A program made the position numbers and the translations under genes. Positions 28,295-36,138 of a stretch of 64,000 nucleotides of DNA are shown one piece after another. The DNA is taken from NCBI RefSeq assembly GCF_001905385.1, contig NZ_LIPF01000001.1:1044765-1108764 (forward strand). Reading direction: 5' to 3'. Every line of letters starts with the position of its first letter. Position 1 is the first letter of the stretch. The notes beneath the pieces are model-generated. The model worked only from the letters and a program-made list of their open reading frames with translations. It was not told the origin of the DNA and ran no database searches. This stretch comes from Streptomyces sp. CB02414. GTDB taxonomy: Bacteria > Actinomycetota > Actinomycetes > Streptomycetales > Streptomycetaceae.

Positions 28295-28645
28295 ATGTCC
28301 GGACCGCACCAGCACGCCCAGCCGCCGTCCGGTGCGTCCGGGGCCGGTCCGGCCGCACCGGCCCGCGACGGCGTCACCGAGCTCGTCCGCTGGGCGGCCT
28401 TCAGCGTCGTCCTGGTCCCCGTCGTCCTCCTCTATTACGGCACCTCGCTCGCCGGGACCGCCGGAACGGCCCTGGGCCTGGCCGCCGTCACCGGCGTCTG
28501 CCGCCTGCTGCTGCGCCGCTCCGAGCGCCTCGCGGGCCGTTCGCCCGGCGCACAGCACGCGGCGCCGGCCGGGCGCCGGCACCGGGCCGGCTCGCCACTT
28601 CACAGGGGCGGACGGCACACTGGGGAAAACACACCGGTCGACTGA
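28295..28645 (+). CDS. Small membrane protein upstream of adpA
   Basis: 116 residues. A proline-rich cytoplasmic head, then two hydrophobic segments (WAAFSVVLVPVVLLYYG and AGTAGTALGLAAVTGVC), then a basic, low-complexity tail. The ATG is preceded by GAGGAGCACGGAG. No known domain. Its position directly upstream of adpA resembles S. coelicolor from memory; any functional link is unproven. Confidence 0.65.
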   Translation: MSGPHQHAQPPSGASGAGPAAPARDGVTELVRWAAFSVVLVPVVLLYYGTSLAGTAGTALGLAAVTGVCRLLLRRSERLAGRSPGAQHAAPAGRRHRAGSPLHRGGRHTGENTPVD

Positions 28646-29032
28646 CCGGTTTCCGCGCACGCGCCCGTATCTTTTCGGCCAACTTCTCCGGGTGGCTCAT
28701 CCCTGGCCTCCACCACCCCCAAACCCCCGTTCCACCTGCACGGAAAGGGTCTGGCGGGGCCCGCGCACCCTACGGGGATTGGCCACCGCGACAAGGCGCA
28801 CTTCCCTGGGGCGCCCCGGAGTGCAACGCTTCGTGATCGACTGCTTCACGCCAAGTTGCCATGTCGACAATGTCCCAAGTGCCGAACCGGCCACCTCGGT
28901 GTGACGGGACACAGTAGATTCGATCTTGACTGTCTACGGCGGGGGACTCGTGCAGGACCGAGGGGAAACGTGTTGGAGCGACAGACCCGAAAGGATCAGG
29001 GCGCCGCGACCACCGAGGGGGGCTTAGCAGTT
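28646..29032 (+). promoter_or_regulatory. adpA upstream region with AdpA-binding matches
   Basis: 387 bp without a gene. On the minus strand 28884-28893 reads TGGCCGGTTC, a perfect match to the established AdpA consensus TGGCSNGWWY, and 28844-28853 reads TGGCGTGAAG (9 of 10). A GTGT/ACAC inverted repeat lies at 28899-28912, TGTCGACA at 28863-28870, and TTGACTGTCTAC around 28926. This suggests autoregulation by AdpA; other Bld regulators may also bind. Confidence 0.6.
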
Positions 29033-30220
29033 ATGAGCCACGACACCGCTGCCGCGCCGGAAACCGCGGCCCGGAAGCTCTCCGGGCGACGCCGCAAGGA
29101 GATCGTCGCGGTGCTGCTGTTCAGTGGCGGCCCCATCTTCGAGAGTTCCATACCGCTGTCGGTGTTCGGGATCGACCGCCAGGACGCCGGCGTGCCGCGC
29201 TACCGCCTGCTGGTGTGTGCCGGCGAGGACGGCCCGCTGCGGACCACGGGAGGCCTGGAACTCACCGCGCCGCAGGGCCTGGAGGCGATCTCACGCGCGG
29301 GCACGGTCGTCGTGCCCGCCTGGCGGTCGATCACCTCTCCGCCACCGGAGGACGCGCTCGACGCCCTGCGCCGCGCGCACGAGGAGGGCGCCCGCATAGT
29401 CGGGCTGTGCACCGGCGCCTTCGTACTGGCGGCGGCGGGCCTGCTCGACGGCCGCCCCGCGACCACCCACTGGATGTACGCGCCGACCCTGGCCAAGCGC
29501 TATCCGTCGGTGCACGTCGATCCCCGCGAACTGTTCGTGGACGACGGCGACGTGCTGACGTCGGCGGGTACCGCGGCCGGCATCGACCTGTGCCTGCACA
29601 TCGTGCGCACGGACCACGGCAACGAGGCGGCCGGCGCGCTGGCCCGCCGCCTGGTGGTCCCGCCGCGCCGCTCGGGCGGCCAGGAGCGCTACCTCGACAG
29701 GTCTTTACCGGAGGAGATCGGCGCCGACCCGCTCGCCGAGGTCGTCGCCTGGGCGCTGGAGCACCTGCACGAGCAGTTCGACGTGGAGACGCTGGCGGCC
29801 CGCGCCTACATGAGCCGCCGCACCTTCGACCGCCGGTTCCGCTCCCTGACGGGCAGCGCCCCGCTCCAGTGGCTGATCACCCAGCGGGTCCTCCAGGCGC
29901 AGCGCCTCCTGGAGACGTCCGACTACTCGGTGGACGAGGTCGCGGGCCGCTGCGGCTTCCGGTCGCCGGTGGCGCTGCGCGGCCACTTCCGCCGCCAGCT
30001 GGGTTCGTCGCCGGCCGCCTACCGTGCCGCGTACCGGGCCCGCCGTCCCCAGGGCGACCGTGCGATGGACCCGGAGTCGGCCGGTGGCCCACGGACCGGC
30101 GCACCGCTGGAGCCGGCCCCGCTGCCGGCGGACAACGCGGTCCCGTTCCAGTCCCGCCGCACGGCGGCACCACTGCCGGCCGCGGCGGCGAGCCTGCCGG
30201 GGCAGCGCAGCGCACCGTGA
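29033..30220 (+). CDS. adpA: Pleiotropic developmental regulator AdpA (BldH)
   Basis: 395 residues. N-terminal DJ-1/PfpI-like (type-1 glutamine amidotransferase-like) dimerisation domain (IVAVLLFSGGPIFESSIPLSVFG ... IVGLCTGAFVLAAAGLL), then an AraC-type double helix-turn-helix (ETLAARAYMSRRTFDRRFR; SVDEVAGRCGFRSPVALRGHFR), and a disordered tail. AdpA controls aerial growth and secondary metabolism in Streptomyces. An in-frame TTA leucine codon (29705-29707) sits between the domains, where adpA genes carry it, making translation bldA-dependent. The next gene is oligoribonuclease, the known adpA-ornA order. The ATG at 29033 has GAGGGGGG 9 nt upstream. Confidence 0.95.
   Translation: MSHDTAAAPETAARKLSGRRRKEIVAVLLFSGGPIFESSIPLSVFGIDRQDAGVPRYRLLVCAGEDGPLRTTGGLELTAPQGLEAISRAGTVVVPAWRSITSPPPEDALDALRRAHEEGARIVGLCTGAFVLAAAGLLDGRPATTHWMYAPTLAKRYPSVHVDPRELFVDDGDVLTSAGTAAGIDLCLHIVRTDHGNEAAGALARRLVVPPRRSGGQERYLDRSLPEEIGADPLAEVVAWALEHLHEQFDVETLAARAYMSRRTFDRRFRSLTGSAPLQWLITQRVLQAQRLLETSDYSVDEVAGRCGFRSPVALRGHFRRQLGSSPAAYRAAYRARRPQGDRAMDPESAGGPRTGAPLEPAPLPADNAVPFQSRRTAAPLPAAAASLPGQRSAP
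29705..29707 (+). other. TTA (bldA-dependent) codon in adpA
   Basis: In-frame TTA in the context RSLPEE, in the linker between the DJ-1-like and AraC domains. TTA is very rare in Streptomyces and requires the bldA tRNA. I noticed no other in-frame TTA in the window, but did not check every codon. Confidence 0.9.
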
Positions 30221-30318
30221 ACCCGTGAACGCCGGGCGGGCACATTCAGCCCGTCCGGCGTTTGAGGACGAGGCCCGTTCGGGGCTGAAGCGGGGGACCG
30301 GAAAACAGGCACCCCCCG

Positions 30319-30324
30319 TAAAGT
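30319..30324 (+). promoter_or_regulatory. -10 element of a leaderless orn transcript
   Basis: TAAAGT followed by 6 nt and the ATG at 30331; there is no ribosome site. This geometry predicts transcription starting at or next to the A of the start codon. Confidence 0.55.
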
Positions 30325-30330
30325 GGCCGC

Positions 30331-30933
30331 ATGAACGATCGCATGGTGTGGATCGACTGCGAGATGACCGGCCTCTCGCTGTCCGACGACGCGCTCATCG
30401 AGGTTGCCGCCCTCGTCACCGACTCCGAGCTGAACGTCCTCGGCGAGGGCGTCGACATCGTCGTACGTCCGCCGGAGCGGGCCCTGGAGACGATGCCGGA
30501 GGTGGTGCGTCAGATGCACACCGCGTCCGGCCTGCTCGCCGAGCTCGACGGCGGCACGACGCTCGCCGACGCCGAGGCGCAGGTCCTGGCGTACGTGAGG
30601 GAGCACGTGAAGGAGCCCGGCAAGGCCCCGCTGTGCGGCAACTCCGTCGGCACCGACCGCGGCTTCCTGCTGCGGGACATGCCCACGCTGGAGGACTACC
30701 TCCACTACCGCATCGTCGACGTGTCCTCCATCAAGGAGCTGGCCCGCCGCTGGTACCCGCGGGCGTACTTCAACAGCCCCGAGAAGAACGGCAACCACCG
30801 CGCGCTCGCCGACATCCGCGAGTCCATCGCCGAGCTGCGCTACTACCGGGAGGCCGTCTTCGTACCGCAGCCCGGCCCCGACACCGACACCACGAGGAAG
30901 ATCGCCGCCAAGCACGTCCTGCCCGCCGGCTAG
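30331..30933 (+). CDS. orn: Oligoribonuclease
   Basis: 200 residues, DEDDh 3'-5' exonuclease that degrades 2-5-nt RNA, including pGpG from c-di-GMP turnover. Exo I WIDCEMTG, Exo [13 protein letters not shown], and Exo [13 protein letters not shown] with the catalytic His. It lies downstream of adpA, as in other streptomycetes, but with its own probable promoter. Confidence 0.95.
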   Translation: MNDRMVWIDCEMTGLSLSDDALIEVAALVTDSELNVLGEGVDIVVRPPERALETMPEVVRQMHTASGLLAELDGGTTLADAEAQVLAYVREHVKEPGKAPLCGNSVGTDRGFLLRDMPTLEDYLHYRIVDVSSIKELARRWYPRAYFNSPEKNGNHRALADIRESIAELRYYREAVFVPQPGPDTDTTRKIAAKHVLPAG

Positions 30934-30981
30934 GACGCGCGGCGCCGGAAAAGGCGTGCGCGAGCACCCCTTCGGACCCTG

Positions 30982-30987
30982 TACACT
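30982..30987 (+). promoter_or_regulatory. -10 hexamer of the tRNA-His promoter
   Basis: TACACT about 53 bp upstream of the tRNA; the matching -35 is weak. Confidence 0.45.
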
Positions 30988-31040
30988 TTTTCTCAGCCGG
31001 TCGGGAAAACCCGCCTCGCGGGATTCCAGTACCGGCCTTG

Positions 31041-31113
31041 GTGGGTGTAGCTCAGTTGGTAGAGCACCTGGTTGTGGTCCAGGTGGCCGCGGGTTCAAGT
31101 CCCGTCACTCACC
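31041..31113 (+). tRNA. tRNA-His (anticodon GTG)
   Basis: Cloverleaf: acceptor GTGGGTG pairs with CACTCAC, D-loop AGCTCAGTTGGTAGAGC, anticodon loop TTGTGGT, T-arm GGGTTCAAGTCCC. The base before the gene (31040) is G and position 73 is C, the G-1:C73 pair specific to tRNA-His. CCA is not encoded. Confidence 0.97.
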
Positions 31114-31119
31114 CTGAAT

Positions 31120-31157
31120 GATCAAGGGCTGACCTGATAACGGGTCGGCCCTTGATC
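31120..31157 (+). terminator. Terminator of tRNA-His
   Basis: Long stem-loop: GATCAAGGGC at 31120-31129 pairs with GCCCTTGATC at the right end, extended by TGACC/GGGTC-like pairing around a short loop. It begins 7 nt after the tRNA. Confidence 0.8.
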
Positions 31158-31196
31158 GCGTTCCAAGGCCTTCGGGAACAGTTCACCCAGTACGAG

Positions 31197-31256
31197 GGCC
31201 CGCACACGCTTGGGCTCCCTGATGGAACGATCAGGGAGCCCAAGCGTGTGCGGGCC
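31197..31256. terminator. 27-bp perfect inverted repeat, terminator of cebR
   Basis: Arms 31197-31223 and 31230-31256 are perfectly complementary with a 6-nt loop (GGAACG). It ends 7 bp from the cebR stop on the minus strand and lies behind the tRNA, so it can stop transcription from both sides. Confidence 0.8.
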
Positions 31257-31262
31257 GTCACG

Positions 31263-32318
31263 TCACGACGACGCCCGCTCCACCAGCTCCGTCGGCAGCA
31301 CCACCTGGTGCCGGTCCAGGCCCCGGGAGGCCGCCGGGCGGCGGTCCGCGATCTCGGTCAGCAGGAGGTCTATCATCGCGCGGCCCATCTCCTCGATGGG
31401 CTGGCGGACGCTGGTGAGCGGCGGCTCCATGTGGCGGGCGATGGCCGAGTCGTCGTAGCCGACCAGTGCCACGTCGTCCGGGATGCTGCGGCCCGCCTCG
31501 CGCAGTACCTGGCGAGCGCCGGCCGCGGTGACGTCCGAACCGGCGAAGACCGCGTCCAGGTCGGGGCGGCGGCGCAGCAGTTCCGCCATGGCGCGGCGGC
31601 CGCCCTCCTCGGTGAAGTCGCCCGCCTCGATCAGCTGCTCGTCCTCCGCGTGGCCGGCGTCGCGCAGGGCCGCGCGGTAGCCGTCGACGCGCCGCTGGGC
31701 GCCGTAGACGTCGAGGCGGCCGGTGATGTGCGCGATGCTGCGGCATCCGCGGGAGAGCAGGTGCTCGACGGCGGAGCGGGCGCCGCCGAAGTTGTCCGAG
31801 TCCACCGACGCGAGCGTCTCCGCGGCCGAGCGCGGGCCGCTGATCACCGCCGGGATCTCCAGCTGGGACAGCATGTCGGGCAGCGGGTCGTCGGCGTGCA
31901 CGGAGACCAGCAGGACGCCGTCCACGCGGTGCGCGGCCAGGTACTGGGCGAGGCGGCGCCGTTCGCGGTCGCTGCCCGCGAAGATCAGCAGCAGCTGCAT
32001 CTCGGTTTCGGACAGCTCCGCGCCGACACCCTTGAGCATGTCCGAGAAGTACGGTTCCGCGAAGAAGCGGGTCTCCGGTTCGGGCACGACCAGCGCGATC
32101 GCGTCCGTGCGGTTGGCGGCCAGCGCGCGGGCCGCCGTGTTCGGGACGTAGCCGAGTTCCGCCACCGCCGCCTCGACCGCCGCCCGGGTCGCGTCGCTCA
32201 CCCGGGGCGAGCCGTTGATCACCCGGGACACCGTGCCGCGGCCGACGCCCGCCCGTGCCGCCACCTCTTCGAGGGTGGGCCGGCCACCGCTCCGCCCACG
32301 CGCTCCGTGGCCTGCCAT
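31263..32318 (-). CDS. cebR: LacI-family regulator CebR
   Basis: 351 residues. N-terminal LacI helix-turn-helix (TLEEVAARAGVGRGTVSRVI, NTAARALA hinge) and a periplasmic-binding-like effector domain (AIALVVPEP, DGVLLVSVH, DVALVGYDDSAIA, LTSVRQP). Divergent from cebEFG-bglC with the 14-bp palindrome TGGGAGCGCTCCCA in between, the known CebR site; it should be released by cellobiose or cello-oligosaccharides. The ATG at 32318 has GGGAGGCGGAG upstream. Confidence 0.88.
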   Translation of the reverse strand: MAGHGARGRSGGRPTLEEVAARAGVGRGTVSRVINGSPRVSDATRAAVEAAVAELGYVPNTAARALAANRTDAIALVVPEPETRFFAEPYFSDMLKGVGAELSETEMQLLLIFAGSDRERRRLAQYLAAHRVDGVLLVSVHADDPLPDMLSQLEIPAVISGPRSAAETLASVDSDNFGGARSAVEHLLSRGCRSIAHITGRLDVYGAQRRVDGYRAALRDAGHAEDEQLIEAGDFTEEGGRRAMAELLRRRPDLDAVFAGSDVTAAGARQVLREAGRSIPDDVALVGYDDSAIARHMEPPLTSVRQPIEEMGRAMIDLLLTEIADRRPAASRGLDRHQVVLPTELVERASS

Positions 32319-32682
32319 CGGCTCCGCCTCCCGTCGACACCCCCGCACTCTGCGGCTGGCCTGGAATTTAACAGGCCGGTCGGGTGTAATGACCGGCTCC
32401 GGACCGCCGCCCGCCGTACGGAGGGCCTTCCGCGCCGTTCCCGGCGTCCAGTTAACAGGCAGATAACTGAACGCAGTTCGTCGCGTCCGTTCCCTTGACA
32501 CCCCCGCCCGGACCCGCGACTCTTCAAGACATCACTTGTGGGAGCGCTCCCACACTACCTGGCACTTACACATCCCGCACGTTCCCCGCCCGAGCCGCAG
32601 CGACGAACGAACGACATGAAGCAGCGGGTCCAACCATGGAGTTGGCCGGGGGGTCGGCACGTCAGGGCAACAGGAGGACGCA
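32319..32682. promoter_or_regulatory. cebR-cebE intergenic region
   Basis: 364 bp without a gene. It holds the CebR operator at 32539-32552 and a roughly 130-bp leader before cebE ending in CAGGAGGACGCA. A TTGACA (32494-32499) is placed like a -35 in front of the operator. Confidence 0.55.
32539..32552. promoter_or_regulatory. CebR operator
   Basis: Perfect 14-bp palindrome TGGGAGCGCTCCCA, identical to the CebR-binding site known in Streptomyces. Confidence 0.92.
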
Positions 32683-34008
32683 ATGCGAGCAGCACGCAGA
32701 GGATCGGCCCGCAGGGCGGTGGTCGTGGCGGCCATCGCGTCGCTGGGCGCCGGGCTGCTGGCCGGCTGCGCCGACGACGGCACGGACGAGGACAGCACGT
32801 CGTCGGGCGACAGCAGCGGCAAGACCACCATCACCCTCGGCCTGTTCGGCACCATGGGCTTCAAGGAGGCCGGGCTCTACGAGGAGTACGAGAAGCTCAA
32901 CCCGGACATCAACATCGAGGAGACGGTCACCGAGCGGAACGAGAACTACTACCCCGCTCTGGTCAACCACCTCACCACCGAGAGCGGCCTCCAGGACATC
33001 CAGGCCATCGAGGTCGGCAACATCGCCGAGGTCGTCGAGACCCAGGCCGACAAGTTCGTCGACATGGCCAAGGTCGAGGGTGTGCAGCCCAGCAGCTGGC
33101 TGGACTGGAAGTGGAAGCAGGGCGTCACCAAGGACGGCAAGGCGGTCGGTCTCGGCACCGACATCGGCCCGATGGCCATCTGCTACCGCAAGGACCTCTT
33201 CGAGAAGGCCGGCCTGCCGACCGACCGCGACGAGGTCAGCGCGCTGTGGGCGGGCGACTGGAACAAGTTCATCGAGGCCGGCGAGAAGTACAAGGAGGGC
33301 GCCGGCGAGGACACCTACTTCATGGACTCGCCCGGCGGTCTGATCAACGCCATCCTCAGCAGTGAGGAGGAGAAGTTCTACGACGCCTCCGGCAAGGTCA
33401 TCTACAAGACCAACCCCGCCGTGAAGAAGGCCTTCGACCTGACCGCCGAGGCCGCCGAGAAGGACCTGGTCCAGGCGCAGACCCAGTTCCAGCCGGCCTG
33501 GGAACAGACCATCTCCAACAACCTCTTCGCCACCGTCGCCTGCCCGCCGTGGATGCTCGGCACCATCAAGGGCAAGTCCCAGCCCGAGGCGGCCGGCCAG
33601 TGGGACGTGGCCCAGGCGCCGAAGTCCGGCAACTGGGGCGGCTCCTTCCTGGGTGTGCCGAAGAGCGGCAAGAACGTCGAGGAGGCGCAGAAGTTCGTCG
33701 CCTGGCTGACCGCGCCGGAGCAGCAGGCCAAGCTGTTCGCCGTGCAGGGCAGCTTCCCGAGCGCGCCGGCCGCGTACAAGCTGCCGCAGGTGACGGACGC
33801 CAAGAACGAGATGACCGGTGACGCGCCGATCGGTGAGCTCTTCGCCAAGGCCGCCGAGTCCATCCCGGCGCAGGTGATCGGCCCGAAGGACCAGATCATC
33901 CAGCAGGGTCTGACCGACAACGGCGTCATCCTCGTCACCCAGGGCAAGTCGCCCGAGGAGGCCTGGGAGAACGCCACCAAGACCATCGACAACAACCTGG
34001 AGAAGTGA
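32683..34008 (+). CDS. cebE: Cello-oligosaccharide-binding lipoprotein CebE
   Basis: 441 residues. Basic N terminus, hydrophobic stretch and lipobox LLAGC, then a family-1 extracellular solute-binding protein (TITLGLFGTMGF, LTTESGLQDIQAIEVG, PGGLINAILSS, VACPPWMLGTI). ABC importer receptor for cellobiose/cellotriose by context (CebR operator, two permeases and a GH1 beta-glucosidase downstream). Strong AGGAGG before the ATG. Confidence 0.88.
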   Translation: MRAARRGSARRAVVVAAIASLGAGLLAGCADDGTDEDSTSSGDSSGKTTITLGLFGTMGFKEAGLYEEYEKLNPDINIEETVTERNENYYPALVNHLTTESGLQDIQAIEVGNIAEVVETQADKFVDMAKVEGVQPSSWLDWKWKQGVTKDGKAVGLGTDIGPMAICYRKDLFEKAGLPTDRDEVSALWAGDWNKFIEAGEKYKEGAGEDTYFMDSPGGLINAILSSEEEKFYDASGKVIYKTNPAVKKAFDLTAEAAEKDLVQAQTQFQPAWEQTISNNLFATVACPPWMLGTIKGKSQPEAAGQWDVAQAPKSGNWGGSFLGVPKSGKNVEEAQKFVAWLTAPEQQAKLFAVQGSFPSAPAAYKLPQVTDAKNEMTGDAPIGELFAKAAESIPAQVIGPKDQIIQQGLTDNGVILVTQGKSPEEAWENATKTIDNNLEK

Positions 34009-34013
34009 CCGGA

Positions 34014-35024
34014 ATGACCACCCGGCACGACACCGCCGCGCCCCCCGCGAAGGGGGGCGCGGCCCCGGGCCGAGGGCCCGGTGGCGCGGCCTCCCCCGGG
34101 CAGGCGAGGAAGCGGGCCCGGCTCTCCCGCCGCTGGCAGCGTGACCTGCGCTGGAGCCCGTACGCGTTCGTCTCCCCGTTCTTCCTGCTGTTCGCGGCCT
34201 TCGGCCTGTTCCCGCTGCTCTACACCGGCTGGGCCTCGCTGCACACGGTGGAGCTGACCGCACCCACCGAGATGGAGTGGGCGGGCCTGGACAACTTCAC
34301 CAGGATCTTCGACGACGACTTCTTCTGGAACGCCGCGCAGAACACGCTGACCATCGGCATCATCTCCACGGTGCCGCAGCTGCTGATGGCGATGGGCCTA
34401 GCGCACATCCTCAACTACAAGCTGCGCGGCTCCACGTTCTACCGCGTCGTGATGCTCGCGCCGTACGCGACGTCGATCGCCGCCGCCTCGCTGGTCTTCG
34501 TCCTGCTCTTCGGCCGCGACTACGGCATGATCAACTGGGCCCTCGACCTGGTCGGCCTGGACAAGGTCGACTGGCAGAGCGACAAGTGGCCGTCCCAGAT
34601 AGCCGTCTCGTCGATCGTCATCTGGCGGTGGACCGGCTACAACGCGCTGATCTACCTGGCGGCGATGCAGGCGATCCCGCAGGACCTGTACGAGTCGGCG
34701 GCGCTGGACGGTGCGAGCCGGTGGCGGCAGTTCATCCACGTCACGCTGCCCCAGCTGCGTCCCACGATCCTCTTCACGGTCGTCGTGTCGACCATCGGCG
34801 CCTCGCAGCTGTTCGGCGAGCCGCTGCTGTTCGACGCCAACAAGGGCGCCTCCGGCGGCTCCCAGCACCAGTTCCAGACGCTCGGCCTGTACCTGTACGA
34901 GCAGGGCTGGATCAACCAGCACCTGGGCCGCGCCTCCGCGATCGCCTGGACGATGTTCCTGATCCTCATCGTGATCGGGCTCGTCAACTACGTCATCTCG
35001 CGCCGGCTGCGCGCCAGTAGTTAA
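34014..35024 (+). CDS. cebF: ABC sugar permease CebF
   Basis: 336 residues, six membrane segments (YAFVSPFFLLFAAFGLFPLLY first) and the MalF-type EAA loop ESAALDGASRWRQFIHVTLPQ. An Ala/Gly/Pro-rich cytoplasmic head of about 45 residues precedes TM1. The ATG at 34014 is preferred; a GTG at 34005 would overlap the cebE stop (GTGA). Confidence 0.88.
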   Translation: MTTRHDTAAPPAKGGAAPGRGPGGAASPGQARKRARLSRRWQRDLRWSPYAFVSPFFLLFAAFGLFPLLYTGWASLHTVELTAPTEMEWAGLDNFTRIFDDDFFWNAAQNTLTIGIISTVPQLLMAMGLAHILNYKLRGSTFYRVVMLAPYATSIAAASLVFVLLFGRDYGMINWALDLVGLDKVDWQSDKWPSQIAVSSIVIWRWTGYNALIYLAAMQAIPQDLYESAALDGASRWRQFIHVTLPQLRPTILFTVVVSTIGASQLFGEPLLFDANKGASGGSQHQFQTLGLYLYEQGWINQHLGRASAIAWTMFLILIVIGLVNYVISRRLRASS

Positions 35025-35036
35025 GGAGAACCGGCC

Positions 35037-35948
35037 GTGACGACGACCCTGACCAAACCCCCGGCCGAGCCGGTGCCCGAGCCGCCCCGGCGGGGCCGGC
35101 GCCGGCCGAAGTCGGCCCGCGCCGGCGGACAGATGCACGCCGGCCCCGTCGCGTACATCATCCTCGCCCTGTTCACCGTCGGCTCGCTGTTCCCGCTGGT
35201 GTGGACGGCGATCGCCGCCTCCCGGGACAACCAGCGCCTGGCCCAGACGCCGCCGCCGTTCTGGTTCGGCGGCAACCTCTTCGACAAGATCGAGATCGCC
35301 TGGACCGACGCCAACATGGGCGAGGCGATCCTCAACACCACGATCGTGGCGGGCATCTCGGCGGTCACCGTCGTCTTCCTGTCGACGATCGCCGGCTTCG
35401 CCTTCGCCAAGCTGAAGTTCCGGGGCCGCAACGCGCTGATGCTGATCGTGGTCGGCACGATGATGATCCCGCCGCAGCTGAGCATCATCCCGCTGTACAT
35501 GATGGTGGCCAAGCTGGACTGGACCGACCAGCTCCAGGCGGTGATCTTCCCGTCGCTGGTCAGCGCGTTCGGTGTGTTCTTCATGCGCCAGTACCTGTTG
35601 CAGGCGCTGCCGGACGAGATCATCGAGGCCGCCCGCGTGGACGGCGCGAGCAGCTGGCGCGTGGTGTGGCACGTGGTCTTCCCGGCGGCCCGGCCCGCGA
35701 TGGCCGTCCTCGGCATGCTGATCTTCGTGCAGGTGTGGAACGACTTCCTGTGGCCGTTCCTCGTGCTGACGCAGAACGGCAACCCGACCGTGCAGGTGGC
35801 GGTGGCGGGCCTCGGCCGCGGCTTCACCCCGGACCAGGCCCTGATCATGGGCGGCGCGCTGCTCGGCACGCTGCCCCTGCTGCTGGTCTTCGCGATCTTC
35901 GGCAAGCAGATCGTGGGCGGCATCATGCAGGGCGCCGTCAAGGGCTGA
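35037..35948 (+). CDS. cebG: ABC sugar permease CebG
   Basis: 303 residues, MalG-type permease with six membrane segments and EAA loop EAARVDGASSWRVVWHVVFPA. GTG start with AAGGAGAA upstream. No ATPase gene follows: Streptomyces sugar importers of this type share the multitask ATPase MsiK encoded elsewhere. Confidence 0.88.
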   Translation: MTTTLTKPPAEPVPEPPRRGRRRPKSARAGGQMHAGPVAYIILALFTVGSLFPLVWTAIAASRDNQRLAQTPPPFWFGGNLFDKIEIAWTDANMGEAILNTTIVAGISAVTVVFLSTIAGFAFAKLKFRGRNALMLIVVGTMMIPPQLSIIPLYMMVAKLDWTDQLQAVIFPSLVSAFGVFFMRQYLLQALPDEIIEAARVDGASSWRVVWHVVFPAARPAMAVLGMLIFVQVWNDFLWPFLVLTQNGNPTVQVAVAGLGRGFTPDQALIMGGALLGTLPLLLVFAIFGKQIVGGIMQGAVKG

Positions 35949-35964
35949 CACCCGTCCGTCCGCC

Positions 35965-36110
35965 AAGGGCTGACACCGTCCCGGGGGCCGGGCCACCGCC
36001 GTCCCGGCCCCGCCTTCCCCCCTCGTACTTCCACCCGTCGGTCTTCCGTCCGTCTGGATTTCGACCCGTCGGCCTTCCACCCGCCGGTCTTCCACGACCC
36101 GGACGACCCG
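35965..36110 (+). repeat. Degenerate CCGTCGG-type short tandem repeats
   Basis: Between cebG and bglC the sequence holds four to five imperfect copies of a 15-17-bp C-rich unit (CCCGTCGGTCTTCC, CCGTCTGGATTTCG, CCCGTCGGCCTTCC, CCCGCCGGTCTTCC). No gene is visible in 35949-36137. Confidence 0.45.
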
Positions 36111-36124
36111 CCACCACCCCTCTA

Positions 36125-36138
36125 TGGGAGCGCTTCCA
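36125..36138. promoter_or_regulatory. CebR operator variant overlapping the bglC start
   Basis: TGGGAGCGCTTCCA differs from the perfect site by one base. It covers the GGGAG ribosome site and its last base is the A of the bglC ATG. Binding would block bglC separately from cebEFG. Confidence 0.8.

Noticed and set aside
31021..31121. Open frame ending GVAQLVEHLVVVQVAAGSS across the tRNA
   Set aside because: This is the usual translation of a tRNA gene; the cloverleaf is complete.
35965..36110. CRISPR-like array between cebG and bglC
   Set aside because: Units are only 15-17 bp, imperfect and without spacers. No cas genes are present, and the Cas4-like nuclease at 45.5 kb is in another context.
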